NCBI GenBank assembly: GCA_964558405.1
Contig: CAZLDG010000007.1
Span: 1-48,018 of the forward strand
From: Thioglobus_B sp964558405
Lineage (GTDB): Bacteria > Pseudomonadota > Gammaproteobacteria > PS1 > Pseudothioglobaceae
Reading direction: 5' to 3'
Length of the DNA: 48,018 nucleotides
The translations under genes were made by a program, and so were the position numbers. Shown here in pieces: positions 17,468-25,946 of this stretch. Position 1 is the first letter of the stretch. Every line of letters starts with the position of its first letter. The notes under the pieces are model-generated. The model was not told where the DNA came from, searched no databases, and was given only the letters and a program-made list of their open reading frames with translations.

Positions 17468-19725
17468 CAACGGCGCCAATAATAGCGCTGATTATCTTTG
17501 CGGTATTCATTTGCTATCATTTGTTCACCCAAATATATGTCGATTTGGCCAGAACAAGCGGTATTTAGCAGTTTAATACCCAAGTCCTGATAGCGCTTAA
17601 CCACCATTGGATTGGGATGATTAAAACGATTGTTAAAGCCACTAGAGGCAATAGCAATCGTTGGATTGACTCGTGTTAGAAACTCAAGCGTAGAAGAAGT
17701 TTTGCTACCATGGTGTGGTACAAGTAATATATCACTAGGCAGGCGAGAGTCTTGTGTTGCCAATAGGTGTTTTTCTGCCAAACGTTCAATGTCTCCACCA
17801 AGCAGCACGCTGTGCTGCTTGGTGGAGATTTTTAAAACACAAGAGGCGTTATTGCCCGAGAAGTGATGCGCCAAGTTGAGCATCTCGAAACGAACCCCGT
17901 CCCAAACCCAGCTGGGCTGCGTATGACAGGCCTGACTATTGGTAATTTGCCTGGGCTCTGAACTCAGCAGATTATTAATGCTAAAGGCTTGTTGAATACT
18001 CTCTAGTCCGCCTATGTGATCATTATCTCCATGTGAGATGATCAGCTTATCTAAATGCTTAATGCCCTGGGCATGCAAATAAGGCACGACTACCGATTCC
18101 CCTAGGTCAAATCCAGAGGGGTATTTGGCACCGGTATCAAATACCAAGGCGTGCTGCCAGGTATTGACAACAACGGCCAGACCTTGACCTACATCGAGAA
18201 TACTAATGCGCACCTGTCCTGGCTCTGGCCGGTCATTGATTGTCAGCATACTGGCAATTAGTAGTACCAAACCAGTTAAGCGTAGTCGAATGTTGCTTGC
18301 CAGTAACAACATAATAGCACCAATCATCAGTATTAGATTTATCTCAGTATTAAGGCGATATTGCCACCTAGGTAACTCACTCAGTGGAGTTAGCGCCTGA
18401 AGTAGAAAATCCAACACTTGGTTTGTGAATAAAAATAGAGTGTGGGCAGCAGCTTCTAAGCCGCTGATATTTAGCGCTGCAGCCAAAAGTGAGAGTGGGG
18501 TAATGATAAAACTAAAGGACGGAATCGCCAGTAAATTGGCAATGGGTGCACTCCAGGCAGTGGCGGAAAAAAACCACAATACCAAAGGCGCGGACAATAG
18601 TGTAATCAACCATTGAGTATAGAGCAGTTGATAAAACCAGTGTCGGTTCTGAGTGCGATCAATAGCATAAATAATAATACCCACCACATAAAACGATAGC
18701 CAAAATCCTGCAGAAAAAACACTCAGCGGGTTAATCAACAGCACCAATAGTAGTGCCAAACCATACAACTGCCATTTGTGCTGATGACGCCTCAGAATTA
18801 CACTGATAAATACCACACCTGCCATAATTAGCGCCCGTTGCGTAGGGATGGAGAGTCCAGCAATAAGGGCATAAATAGTCGCGCTAGCCAAGCCAAAATA
18901 AGCGCCAATGATTTGCGCAGGCACTCGTAGCAAACAATAATAACACCGGCGCCACAGATAACTGCTTAGTAGAAACACCAATCCGGAGATAAGGCCAATA
19001 TGCAGACCCGATATCACACTGAGATGGGTGGTATTGGTTTGGGTAAATACTTGCCAATGCTCATCCTTAATCAGCGAACGATCACCAAGGATCAGTGCGT
19101 TAATAACGCCGCCAAACTCAAGACCTGACAAGGTGGCGGATAGTTGTTGCTTGATTGAGGCGCGCAGGCTATTGAGTGAAAATACTGCCGGAGTGTCTAG
19201 GCGCTGATTGGTATCACTTGAGCGCACATAGCCACTGGCATCAATGCGTTGATAAAACAAATATTGTTCAAAATCAAAGCCAGCGTGATTTTGATAACCA
19301 TTGTTTTGTTTAAGCTTAACCAGTAATTGATATGACTCTCCAGTGTTAAGCTCAGGCCTGTTTTTTCCATACCAAGACAATCTTAGTTTGGATTTAATAG
19401 GGTGTTGCGTGGTAAAAATAAATTGAGATCTGTGATCGTCTCGCTTAACCAATGAGCTGATATTGCCCATCATTTTGATGGGTTTATTGAGATAAATCTC
19501 AGACACTTTTGAGCTTAAAACCCAGGTGGAAAACCCCGCCATCCAGACAAAACCCAGCAGTAAAAACCCCAAAACGACGGCCTGCGTTCTCCATCTTGAA
19601 AATAGGGTGAAAAACAGTCCTAATCCGCCCAATAATAAGTCCCATTCTAGCGCAGTAATTTCCAGTGTGATTTTGCGTGAAAATAGCACCACACCTAGTA
19701 AGAAACTTAGGCCATAAATTAGCAC
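17464..19725 (-). CDS. comEC: DNA uptake channel / competence protein ComEC (Rec2)
   Basis: 753 residues from a GTG start. The N-terminal part has several membrane segments. The ComEC core follows, with NALILGDRSLIKDEHW and HLSVISGLHIGLISG, then more membrane helices. The C-terminal metallo-beta-lactamase-like domain (from about 500) has ILDVGQGLAVVV, ISHGDNDHIGG and LLVPHHGSKTSS. ComEC carries single-stranded DNA across the inner membrane during natural transformation. No other competence genes are in the window. The gene converges on dnaE with a 4-bp overlap. Codons for about residues 633-645 contain a perfect inverted repeat. Confidence 0.93.
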   Translation of the reverse strand: MLIYGLSFLLGVVLFSRKITLEITALEWDLLLGGLGLFFTLFSRWRTQAVVLGFLLLGFVWMAGFSTWVLSSKVSEIYLNKPIKMMGNISSLVKRDDHRSQFIFTTQHPIKSKLRLSWYGKNRPELNTGESYQLLVKLKQNNGYQNHAGFDFEQYLFYQRIDASGYVRSSDTNQRLDTPAVFSLNSLRASIKQQLSATLSGLEFGGVINALILGDRSLIKDEHWQVFTQTNTTHLSVISGLHIGLISGLVFLLSSYLWRRCYYCLLRVPAQIIGAYFGLASATIYALIAGLSIPTQRALIMAGVVFISVILRRHQHKWQLYGLALLLVLLINPLSVFSAGFWLSFYVVGIIIYAIDRTQNRHWFYQLLYTQWLITLLSAPLVLWFFSATAWSAPIANLLAIPSFSFIITPLSLLAAALNISGLEAAAHTLFLFTNQVLDFLLQALTPLSELPRWQYRLNTEINLILMIGAIMLLLASNIRLRLTGLVLLIASMLTINDRPEPGQVRISILDVGQGLAVVVNTWQHALVFDTGAKYPSGFDLGESVVVPYLHAQGIKHLDKLIISHGDNDHIGGLESIQQAFSINNLLSSEPRQITNSQACHTQPSWVWDGVRFEMLNLAHHFSGNNASCVLKISTKQHSVLLGGDIERLAEKHLLATQDSRLPSDILLVPHHGSKTSSTLEFLTRVNPTIAIASSGFNNRFNHPNPMVVKRYQDLGIKLLNTACSGQIDIYLGEQMIANEYRKDNQRYYWRRC
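17791..17833 (+). terminator. intrinsic-terminator-like hairpin embedded antisense in comEC
   Basis: The arms 17793-17808 and 17812-17827 are perfect reverse complements of 16 bp around a 3-nt GCT loop. T17792/A17828 adds a 17th pair and G17791/T17829 a wobble. On the plus strand the stem is followed by TTTTT (17829-17833). On the minus strand there is no T-run. The orientation therefore fits termination of plus-strand transcripts, and dnaE ends 325 nt upstream with no terminator of its own. The same bases encode comEC residues in STKQHSVLLGGD. Confidence 0.65.
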
Positions 19726-20071
19726 GAATAATTACCCGTTTTCTGCGCTTGGTTATTTGCCTCTTGAGATTTTGTCCATATTGAGTGCATTCGTCGTGAA
19801 ACCCCTAGTTTTATGCGTGGAACAATGAAAGTTATCCTCCATAATGAAACCTAAATCATAAATCAGTGTTTTCTAATATTATAGTTTCAAATCAATTTTC
19901 ATAACTCATTGATTTTTAATGAAAAAAATAATATGTTTAGTTTTTATTCAAAACCATAGAAATACTTGTTCTATCGGGGTTTTTCCGATTTTTTAACTAG
20001 ATATTCACAGAGTTATCCACAGTTTTGTTGGTAACTTTTTTAAGTGTTGATTTATCAGGGTTTTTTGCTGA
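19726..20071. other. 346-bp AT-rich intergenic region between coaBC and comEC
   Basis: This is the largest non-coding gap of the window. It is strongly AT-rich, especially about 19851-20000, and holds two DnaA-box-like sites near its coaBC side. ATCGG (19973-19977) and CCGAT (19985-19989) form a short plus-strand hairpin followed by five Ts, but there is no plus-strand gene for it to terminate. No convincing open frame, tRNA or clear coaBC terminator is visible. The comEC promoter must lie here or further upstream. Confidence 0.6.
20001..20021 (+). promoter_or_regulatory. tandem DnaA-box-like sites
   Basis: TTATCCACA at 20013-20021 is a perfect match to the DnaA box consensus TTATNCACA. ATATTCACA at 20001-20009 matches 8 of 9. 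Both face the same way with 3 bp between them. CAGAGTTATCCACAG around the second box is the same context as a DnaA box in E. coli oriC (from memory). They adjoin AT-rich DNA. They may be part of an origin or a DnaA-controlled site for comEC. Confidence 0.5.
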
Positions 20072-21268
20072 TTATAAGAATTCTCTGATACAGATTTGGC
20101 AAATTTTTTCTGCAACTTTTTGTTTGCTATTTTTGCCGATTTTTTCGCTGATTTTTTCACTGATAAAAAACACTTCATTGTCCTCAGATTGGAAGCCTAA
20201 ATCGGCCTGAGAAACGTCGTTCAGAATAATGGCGTCACAACCCTTGTTTTTGAGCTTTTTTTGCGCATTTTCAATCAGATTTTCTGTCTCTGCAGCAAAG
20301 CCAATGCAAAGAGGTTTGTTCTCAAGTGCGCAAACCGATTTTAAGATGTCTTTGCCAGGTACTAACTCCAGTATTAGTGGTTTGGAATTTTTCTTGATTT
20401 TTTGATTGGCAGCTGATTTCACGGTGTAGTCACTCACGGCTGCTACCGAGATAAACAAATCGGCCTGATCAATGTTGTTCATCACTTGTTCGTACATCTC
20501 ATTGGCACTTAATGCTTGGATTTTTTGAGCTCTATCATTTAGCGTGGTGGCAATATTGCCATGAATAATGCTCACGCTAGCCCCATGCTCAATACAACTA
20601 TTGGCAATTGCGCTACCCATTTTTCCTGAACTGTGATTAGAGATAAAGCGCACTGGGTCAATGGCCTCCATGGTGGCGCCCAAGGTAATCAGTACGTGTT
20701 TACCACTGAGTGCGGTGGAACCAAAGCACTCGCCAACTTGTTTGGCAATCTCAACAGGCTCAGCCAAGCGTCCTTCACCCACATCGCCACAGGCTTGCTC
20801 ACCATAATCAGGTTTAATAATCTGCGCTGATCGCTCTTGTAGTGTTGCTAAGTTGTCTTTGACCGCACTGGAGGCGTACATTTGCTGGTTCATAGCAGGC
20901 GCAAGCAAGAGTTTAGCCTCACTGGCAAGAATGACGCTGCCTAGCAAGTCATCCGCCTTGCCAGCAGAGAGTTTGGCCAGGGTGTTGGCACTGGCTGGCG
21001 CAATTAAAATGGCATCTGCCCATTTGGCCAATTCGATGTGCCCCATGGACAGTTCCATCTCTTGATCCCATAGGTTGTGGTGTACTTTATGTCCAGAGAC
21101 AGCTTGCAAAGAAAGCTCAGTAATAAACTGTGCACCACCCTCGGTGAGAATAACTCGCACCTCAGCACCCAGATCTTGCAAGCGACGCACAATATCAGGC
21201 GACTTGTAGGCGGCAATAGAGCCACTTACCCCCAAAAGAATGCGTTTGTTGCTAAGTGTTTTAATCAT
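20072..21268 (-). CDS. coaBC: phosphopantothenoylcysteine decarboxylase / phosphopantothenate-cysteine ligase
   Basis: 398 residues, the bifunctional Dfp enzyme of coenzyme A synthesis. The CoaC half (about 1-185) has GVSGSIAAYKS, the catalytic His77 in MGHIELAKWAD, Asn127 in PAMNQQMY and Cys160 in QACGDVGEGR. The CoaB half has LITLGATMEAIDPVRFISNHS-type nucleotide and substrate motifs, SSGKMG, the loop KKNSKP, and ILNDVSQADLGF. The start overlaps the end of ribD by 8 bp, so both are probably translated from one message. Confidence 0.96.
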   Translation of the reverse strand: MIKTLSNKRILLGVSGSIAAYKSPDIVRRLQDLGAEVRVILTEGGAQFITELSLQAVSGHKVHHNLWDQEMELSMGHIELAKWADAILIAPASANTLAKLSAGKADDLLGSVILASEAKLLLAPAMNQQMYASSAVKDNLATLQERSAQIIKPDYGEQACGDVGEGRLAEPVEIAKQVGECFGSTALSGKHVLITLGATMEAIDPVRFISNHSSGKMGSAIANSCIEHGASVSIIHGNIATTLNDRAQKIQALSANEMYEQVMNNIDQADLFISVAAVSDYTVKSAANQKIKKNSKPLILELVPGKDILKSVCALENKPLCIGFAAETENLIENAQKKLKNKGCDAIILNDVSQADLGFQSEDNEVFFISEKISEKIGKNSKQKVAEKICQICIREFL

Positions 21269-22310
21269 GGATATTGGCGGTTATTTTTAAATCGTCTCCA
21301 ACAAGGCGAATGTCTTTGATATTAAGAGCTATCTTATCATTCATTGTCTCCAGTGGTAGAGAAACAAAGGAATTGGCCTCACTGCCCATTAAAATCGGTG
21401 CAGTATAGAGGACAAATTCATCAATTAGATTTTGCGCCAGCATGGCGCCAACCAATCCTGGGCCCGCTTCTAGCAATACGCTGTTAATTTCCCTCTCTGC
21501 TAAGCTTTGTAATACTGACACTAGGTCAATTTTTCCTTTAGCATCAAGCTTGGTATTCTCAGGGGTAAGGACTAGGGTAGGTGCTGCATCTGAAAAAATA
21601 TTCAACGTTGAGTCGCTGAGTTGATTTTTGCCATCAATTATCACGCGTAGCGGTGTTGCTTGAACGTCTTTTAGACGCACTGTCATTGATGGATTGTCTG
21701 CCAGTACCGTGCCAGAGCCAGTTAGAATAGCCTGATTGTTTGCGCGCAGCCTTTGCACATCTTCTCTGGCCGAATCAGAGGTAATCCACTTACTCTCGCC
21801 CGAGGCCATCGAGGTTTTACCGTCCAGACTCATGGCAACCTTACAAGTCACAAAAGGACGCTTATCCACCATGCGTTTGATAAAGCCGCGATTAAGCTCG
21901 CGAGCTTGGGTCTCCAATAGGCCAACTTCTACTGTAACACCAGCTGCCTCTAGCAGTTTTACACCATTACCACTAACCAGCGGGTTGGGGTCGAGCATGG
22001 CAATCACCACACGCTTAGCGCCTGAGTTAATCAGTGCATTGGCACAAGGTGGGGTCTTACCTTGATGAGAGCAGGGCTCTAGTGATACATAGACTGTCGC
22101 CCCGTTGGCTTGATGATTAATTTGTTCTAGAGCGTTAATTTCTGCATGATTGCCACCATAGTGTTGATGATAGCCCTGTGCTAGGATTTTCCCATCTTTG
22201 CTAATCACACAACCAACCATGGGATTGCCTTGCACACCATGGATTCCCTTAGCGGCAATCCTTAGGGCAATTGACATGTTTTCTACGTCATTTATTGAAA
22301 AAGCTGGCAT
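21261..22310 (-). CDS. ribD: riboflavin biosynthesis deaminase/reductase RibD
   Basis: 349 residues. It performs two successive steps from the GTP-derived pyrimidine to 5-amino-6-ribitylaminouracil phosphate. The N-terminal deaminase has the zinc site His55 and Glu57 (NHAEINAL), Cys80 (SLEPCSHQGKTPPC) and Cys89. The C-terminal reductase domain begins near 150 (RPFVTCKVAMSLDGKT), with MASGESKWI and VLLEAGPGLVGAML. It is divergent from recA across 68 bp and overlaps coaBC downstream. No FMN riboswitch fits in so short an upstream region. Confidence 0.96.
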   Translation of the reverse strand: MPAFSINDVENMSIALRIAAKGIHGVQGNPMVGCVISKDGKILAQGYHQHYGGNHAEINALEQINHQANGATVYVSLEPCSHQGKTPPCANALINSGAKRVVIAMLDPNPLVSGNGVKLLEAAGVTVEVGLLETQARELNRGFIKRMVDKRPFVTCKVAMSLDGKTSMASGESKWITSDSAREDVQRLRANNQAILTGSGTVLADNPSMTVRLKDVQATPLRVIIDGKNQLSDSTLNIFSDAAPTLVLTPENTKLDAKGKIDLVSVLQSLAEREINSVLLEAGPGLVGAMLAQNLIDEFVLYTAPILMGSEANSFVSLPLETMNDKIALNIKDIRLVGDDLKITANIHD

Positions 22311-22378
22311 CAGAATTCAGATATAATTGTGAGATTATTTTGACTAAAAATTAACCATATTTTACTCGGGAGAACAAC
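22311..22378. promoter_or_regulatory. divergent ribD/recA promoter region
   Basis: The 68-bp gap contains a perfect TATAAT at 22322-22327 on the plus strand, about 52 nt before the recA start, without a well-spaced -35 box. Its reverse strand reads TTATAT and could serve ribD. GGGAG precedes recA. No CTGT-N8-ACAG LexA site is present in this gap. Confidence 0.4.
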
Positions 22379-23389
22379 GTGGATGAGAATAAAAAACAGG
22401 CACTAAAAGCCGCCCTAAGTCAGATTGACAAACAATTTGGTAAAGGCTCGGTGATGTTTTTGGGTGATGAGCAATCCCAGGCAGACATTGAGGCGGTTTC
22501 TACGGGTAGTTTAAGCCTGGATATTGCCTTGGGTATTGGTGGTTTGCCACGTGGACGTATTATTGAAATCTACGGCCCTGAATCTTCAGGTAAGACCACA
22601 TTAACCCTGCACGCAATTGCTGAGATGCAAAAGGCTGGCGGCACCGCAGCTTTTATTGATGCTGAGCATGCACTGGATCCACAATACGCTAAGCGTCTTG
22701 GTGTGAATACCGATGAGTTGTTAATTTCTCAGCCTGATACCGGTGAGCAAGCGCTGGAGATTACCGATATGTTGGTGCGCTCAGGCGGTGTGGATATTGT
22801 AGTGGTTGACTCGGTGGCAGCACTAACGCCAAAGGCTGAAATTGAAGGTGATATGGGTGATTCACACATGGGTCTGCAAGCGCGTTTGATGTCACAAGCA
22901 CTAAGAAAATTAACTGCCAATATTAAAAAGACCAATACCATGGTGATTTTCATTAACCAATTGCGTATGAAAATTGGTGTAATGTTTGGTAATCCTGAGA
23001 CCACGACGGGTGGTAATGCGCTGAAATTCTACGCCTCAGTTCGTCTTGATATTCGTCGTATTGGTGCAATTAAAAAAGGGGATGAGATTTTGGGTAATGA
23101 GACCCGTGTTAAGGTGTTGAAAAACAAAGTATCGCCACCGTTTAAACAGGCTGAATTCCAGATTCTTTACAACCAAGGTATTTCACGAGAGAGTGAGATT
23201 ATTGATTTGGGTGTGACCCATGGCTTGGTAGAGAAATCCGGTGCCTGGTATAGCGTCGAAGGTACGCGTATTGGCCAGGGTAAGGATAATGCTAGAGACT
23301 ACTTAAAGGACAACCCGGAGTTAAGTCAAAGCATTGAGAACAAGATTCGTGAAAAGCTCACCGCGGGTGAAAGCACAGCAGAGCAGTAG
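22379..23389 (+). CDS. recA: recombinase RecA
   Basis: 336 residues from a GTG start with GGGAG upstream; the nearby ATG at 22383 is out of frame. The Walker A motif is GPESSGKT at 66-73. VVVDSVAALTPKAEIEGDMGD, the L1 loop and MVIFINQLRMKIGVMFGNPETTTGG (in part; the L2 region) are fully conserved. RecA pairs homologous strands and, where LexA exists, triggers its cleavage. recX follows, with its start inside or just after the recA end. No LexA operator is seen upstream. Confidence 0.99.
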   Translation: MDENKKQALKAALSQIDKQFGKGSVMFLGDEQSQADIEAVSTGSLSLDIALGIGGLPRGRIIEIYGPESSGKTTLTLHAIAEMQKAGGTAAFIDAEHALDPQYAKRLGVNTDELLISQPDTGEQALEITDMLVRSGGVDIVVVDSVAALTPKAEIEGDMGDSHMGLQARLMSQALRKLTANIKKTNTMVIFINQLRMKIGVMFGNPETTTGGNALKFYASVRLDIRRIGAIKKGDEILGNETRVKVLKNKVSPPFKQAEFQILYNQGISRESEIIDLGVTHGLVEKSGAWYSVEGTRIGQGKDNARDYLKDNPELSQSIENKIREKLTAGESTAEQ

Positions 23390-23795
23390 TTGTTATAACA
23401 GCGCGCTTAGAATGCTCACTCGACGTGAGCATTCTTTGTTTGAGCTGGCGCAAAAACTCACTCAAAAAGACTTTGAGCAACAGCAGATTGACCAAGCACT
23501 AGCGCGTCTGGTTGAGCAGGGTTATCAAAGTGATGAGCGTTTTGCCGAGGCCTTTATTCGTCTGCGTCATAACCAGGGTAAAGGCCCAGTCAAGATCACC
23601 GCAGAACTTAAGCAACGAGGGGTAGAGCGCTTTGATTTATCCGTGTTTGATTTTTTTGAGTTGGCTAAAACAGTCAGGCTGAAAAAATTTGGTAATACAG
23701 TGCCAGATAATTATCAAGAAAAAGCCAAGCAACAGCGGTTTTTACAATCCAGAGGATTTAGTTTTGAACAAATCAATCATGCCATCGACTCATAA
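23367..23795 (+). CDS. recX: RecA regulator RecX
   Basis: About 142 residues. RecX binds RecA filaments and limits their growth. The family's three-helix repeats are visible: YNSALRMLTRREHSLFELAQKL, then the motif GYQSDERFAEAFIRLR near the middle, and QRFLQSRGFSFEQI near the end. The start is uncertain: GTG at 23367 (used here), GTG at 23349 or TTG at 23334 all lie inside recA and none has a good ribosome binding site. ATG at 23412 would remove conserved residues. An 11-bp hairpin lies in its first codons, right after recA. Confidence 0.85.
   Translation: MKAQQSSSCYNSALRMLTRREHSLFELAQKLTQKDFEQQQIDQALARLVEQGYQSDERFAEAFIRLRHNQGKGPVKITAELKQRGVERFDLSVFDFFELAKTVRLKKFGNTVPDNYQEKAKQQRFLQSRGFSFEQINHAIDS
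23409..23441 (+). terminator. hairpin after recA, embedded in recX codons
   Basis: AGAATGCTCAC (23409-23419) and GTGAGCATTCT (23425-23435) form a perfect 11-bp stem with a 5-nt TCGAC loop, followed by TTGTTT. It begins 20 nt after the recA stop. In E. coli a terminator between recA and recX allows only a little recX expression. This structure is in the matching place but is made of the recX codons for RMLTRREHS. Confidence 0.6.
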
Positions 23796-23805
23796 GTTAT
23801 TGTCA

Positions 23806-24165
23806 ATGAGATCGCCACTTTATATTCGCTACCCCAATGGCGAGATGCGCGTGATTGAGCAAATTTTTGCCCATCCACAAGGGGTGTTGTATTTTGAACT
23901 GTTTTGGGAGAAGGATCCTACCTATAGTATTCATTTGATTGAAGGTGAGATTCGTGGCGAAGGTCCGTGGAAGGTAGGCGAGTGTAGCTTTCATGTATTG
24001 GGCTGTAATCATACCCATCCTCAGCTTTGTGAGATGCACAGTTTTTGGCAGAGTGAATTACTCACTGGGCCCGAGAAATTCAGAACGGGCGAGATTCCAA
24101 CCATTGCCCTGGAAAAAGGCGCAATACTGCCCGATGATTATCCAATGAATGATGCACGGTACTAG
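23806..24165 (+). CDS. conserved-looking hypothetical protein, no recognised family
   Basis: 119 residues from the ATG at 23806, 10 nt after recX; ATG at 23779, overlapping recX, is an alternative. I do not recognise the family. It has no signal peptide or membrane segment and looks like a compact beta-rich soluble domain (PLYIRYPNGEMRVIEQIF, GVLYFELFWE, YSIHLIEGEIRGEGPWKVGE). A Cys/His-rich piece, FHVLGCNHTHPQLCEMHSFW, could bind a metal. Its end overlaps the ABC exporter gene by 17 bp, which suggests co-translation with it. Coding potential is supported by the tight packing between recX and the exporter. Confidence 0.7.
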   Translation: MRSPLYIRYPNGEMRVIEQIFAHPQGVLYFELFWEKDPTYSIHLIEGEIRGEGPWKVGECSFHVLGCNHTHPQLCEMHSFWQSELLTGPEKFRTGEIPTIALEKGAILPDDYPMNDARY

Positions 24166-25945
24166 TACAACCAAGGCCACGCAAACCAAGGCCTATGATT
24201 TTAAAACCCGAGATATCTTGGTGTTAAAAAAACTCTGGCCGTATTTGCTGAAGATGCGTGCTCGTGTTCTATGGGCACTGGGTTTTTTGATTCTGGCTAA
24301 GGTCGCCAATGTTGGCGTACCCGTGGTACTTAAAGAGATTGTAGACAGTCTAGATCAGGCGCAAGCGGTTTTGGTATTACCACTAGGCCTGTTGTTTGCC
24401 TATGGCGCGTTGCGCCTACTAAGCTCTTTGTTTAATGAGCTTAGAGATGCAATCTTTGCTAAGGTGCGCTACTCAGCCATGCATCAGATTGCTTTGGGTG
24501 TGTTTAAGCATCTACATACGCTGGATTTGTCCTTCCACCTAGATCGACGCATTGGTGGCATTACGCGCGATATTGACCGTGGCACCCAAAGTGTATCCAC
24601 TTTATTGTCTATCTTTGTCTTTAATATTTTGCCAGTGGTGTTCGAGATTGCCTTGGTGGTGGGAATTTTGTGGGTGAATTATGATATTTTCTTTGCCCTA
24701 GTTTCACTATTGACCGTGGGATTTTATATTCTGCTCACTATCAAGATTACCACCTGGCGTATGCAATATCGTTATGAGATGAATGATATGCAGTCCGAGG
24801 CTAATACCAATGCGGTTGATAGTTTAATCAACTACGAAACGGTTAAGTATTTCAACCAAGAAGATTTTGAAATTAAGCGCTATGATCAGACCATGGGTCG
24901 TTGGGAGCAAGTAGCGGTTCGCAGTTTTACCTCGATGACTGCACTGAACTTTGTCCAAGGTGCGGTTATTGCCATTGGTGTCACCTTGATTCTCATTCTA
25001 GCCGCTCAAGGCGTGGTTGATAAAAATCTTAGTTTGGGTGATTTGATTATGATTCAAGCGCTGCTTTTGCAGTTGTTCTTGCCGCTGGGTTCACTAGGAA
25101 TTATCTATCGTCAAATCAAGCATAATTTTATTGACATGAACAATATGTTCGAGCTACTGGATCGACAATCTAATGTGCAGGATCTGGCAGATGCGCCGGC
25201 CTTGGTCGTGGATCGTGCTCGTGTTGAATTTGATCAAGTGGGTTTTGCTTATCCGGGCAAGTCTGCCGTACTGAATCAGATTAACTTTGCTATTGAACCT
25301 GGCGAGAAGGTGGCAATTGTTGGCGCTTCAGGCGCGGGAAAATCAACCTTGGCCAAGTTGTTATTTAGATTCTATGAATTGACTCAGGGTAGGATTCTAA
25401 TTGACGGACAGAACATTGCCCAGGTTTCGCAAGATTCACTCAGACAAGCCATTGGCGTGGTGCCACAAGACAGTGTGATGTTTAATGAGTCGATTTTTTA
25501 TAATATTGCCTATGGTAAGCCGGGGGCGAGTGAGGCCGAGGTTAAGCGTGTGGCCAAATTGGCTTATATTGATGAGTTTATTGAATCTTTGCCCCAGGGT
25601 TATCAGACCTTGGTGGGTGAGCGTGGCTTAAAACTCTCAGGCGGTGAAAAACAGCGCCTGGCCATTGCACGTGTACTACTTAAAAATCCACCTATTTTAA
25701 TTTTTGATGAAGCCACTTCAGCGCTGGACTCTTATTCTGAGAAAATGGTGCAAAAAGCTTTAAACTCACTGGCTAAAGAACACACCACTTTGGTGATTGC
25801 TCATCGTCTATCAACCGTGGTTAATAGCGATAAGATTATTGTTTTGGGTGATGCACAGGTGATTGAAAGCGGTAAACATGAGCAACTACTAACCCAGGAT
25901 GGCGAATATAAGCGTCTATGGGATTTGCAGATTAACAAGGAATAA
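24149..25945 (+). CDS. Atm1/HMT-type ABC exporter (permease fused to ATPase)
   Basis: 598 residues. An N-terminal six-helix exporter domain (about 30-320) is fused to an ATPase with Walker A GASGAGKST, signature LSGGEKQR and Walker B ILIFDEATSALDS. The ATPase carries the string typical of the Atm1/ABCB7 subfamily: IGVVPQDSVMFNESIFYNIAYG and GYQTLVGERGLKLSGG. Family members export glutathione-type sulfur or metal conjugates; the substrate here is unknown. It is preceded by an overlapping unknown gene and followed after 1 bp by tgt, so recX through tgt may form one transcript. Confidence 0.9.
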   Translation: MMHGTSTTKATQTKAYDFKTRDILVLKKLWPYLLKMRARVLWALGFLILAKVANVGVPVVLKEIVDSLDQAQAVLVLPLGLLFAYGALRLLSSLFNELRDAIFAKVRYSAMHQIALGVFKHLHTLDLSFHLDRRIGGITRDIDRGTQSVSTLLSIFVFNILPVVFEIALVVGILWVNYDIFFALVSLLTVGFYILLTIKITTWRMQYRYEMNDMQSEANTNAVDSLINYETVKYFNQEDFEIKRYDQTMGRWEQVAVRSFTSMTALNFVQGAVIAIGVTLILILAAQGVVDKNLSLGDLIMIQALLLQLFLPLGSLGIIYRQIKHNFIDMNNMFELLDRQSNVQDLADAPALVVDRARVEFDQVGFAYPGKSAVLNQINFAIEPGEKVAIVGASGAGKSTLAKLLFRFYELTQGRILIDGQNIAQVSQDSLRQAIGVVPQDSVMFNESIFYNIAYGKPGASEAEVKRVAKLAYIDEFIESLPQGYQTLVGERGLKLSGGEKQRLAIARVLLKNPPILIFDEATSALDSYSEKMVQKALNSLAKEHTTLVIAHRLSTVVNSDKIIVLGDAQVIESGKHEQLLTQDGEYKRLWDLQINKE

Positions 25946-25946
25946 T

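Noticed and set aside
19726..19795. A 23-codon upstream open frame ending on the comEC GTG
   Set aside because: It is short, has no clear ribosome binding site and no recognisable sequence; chance is likely.
19973..19994. Plus-strand terminator in the comEC-coaBC gap
   Set aside because: The stem has only 5 bp and no plus-strand gene lies upstream to be terminated.
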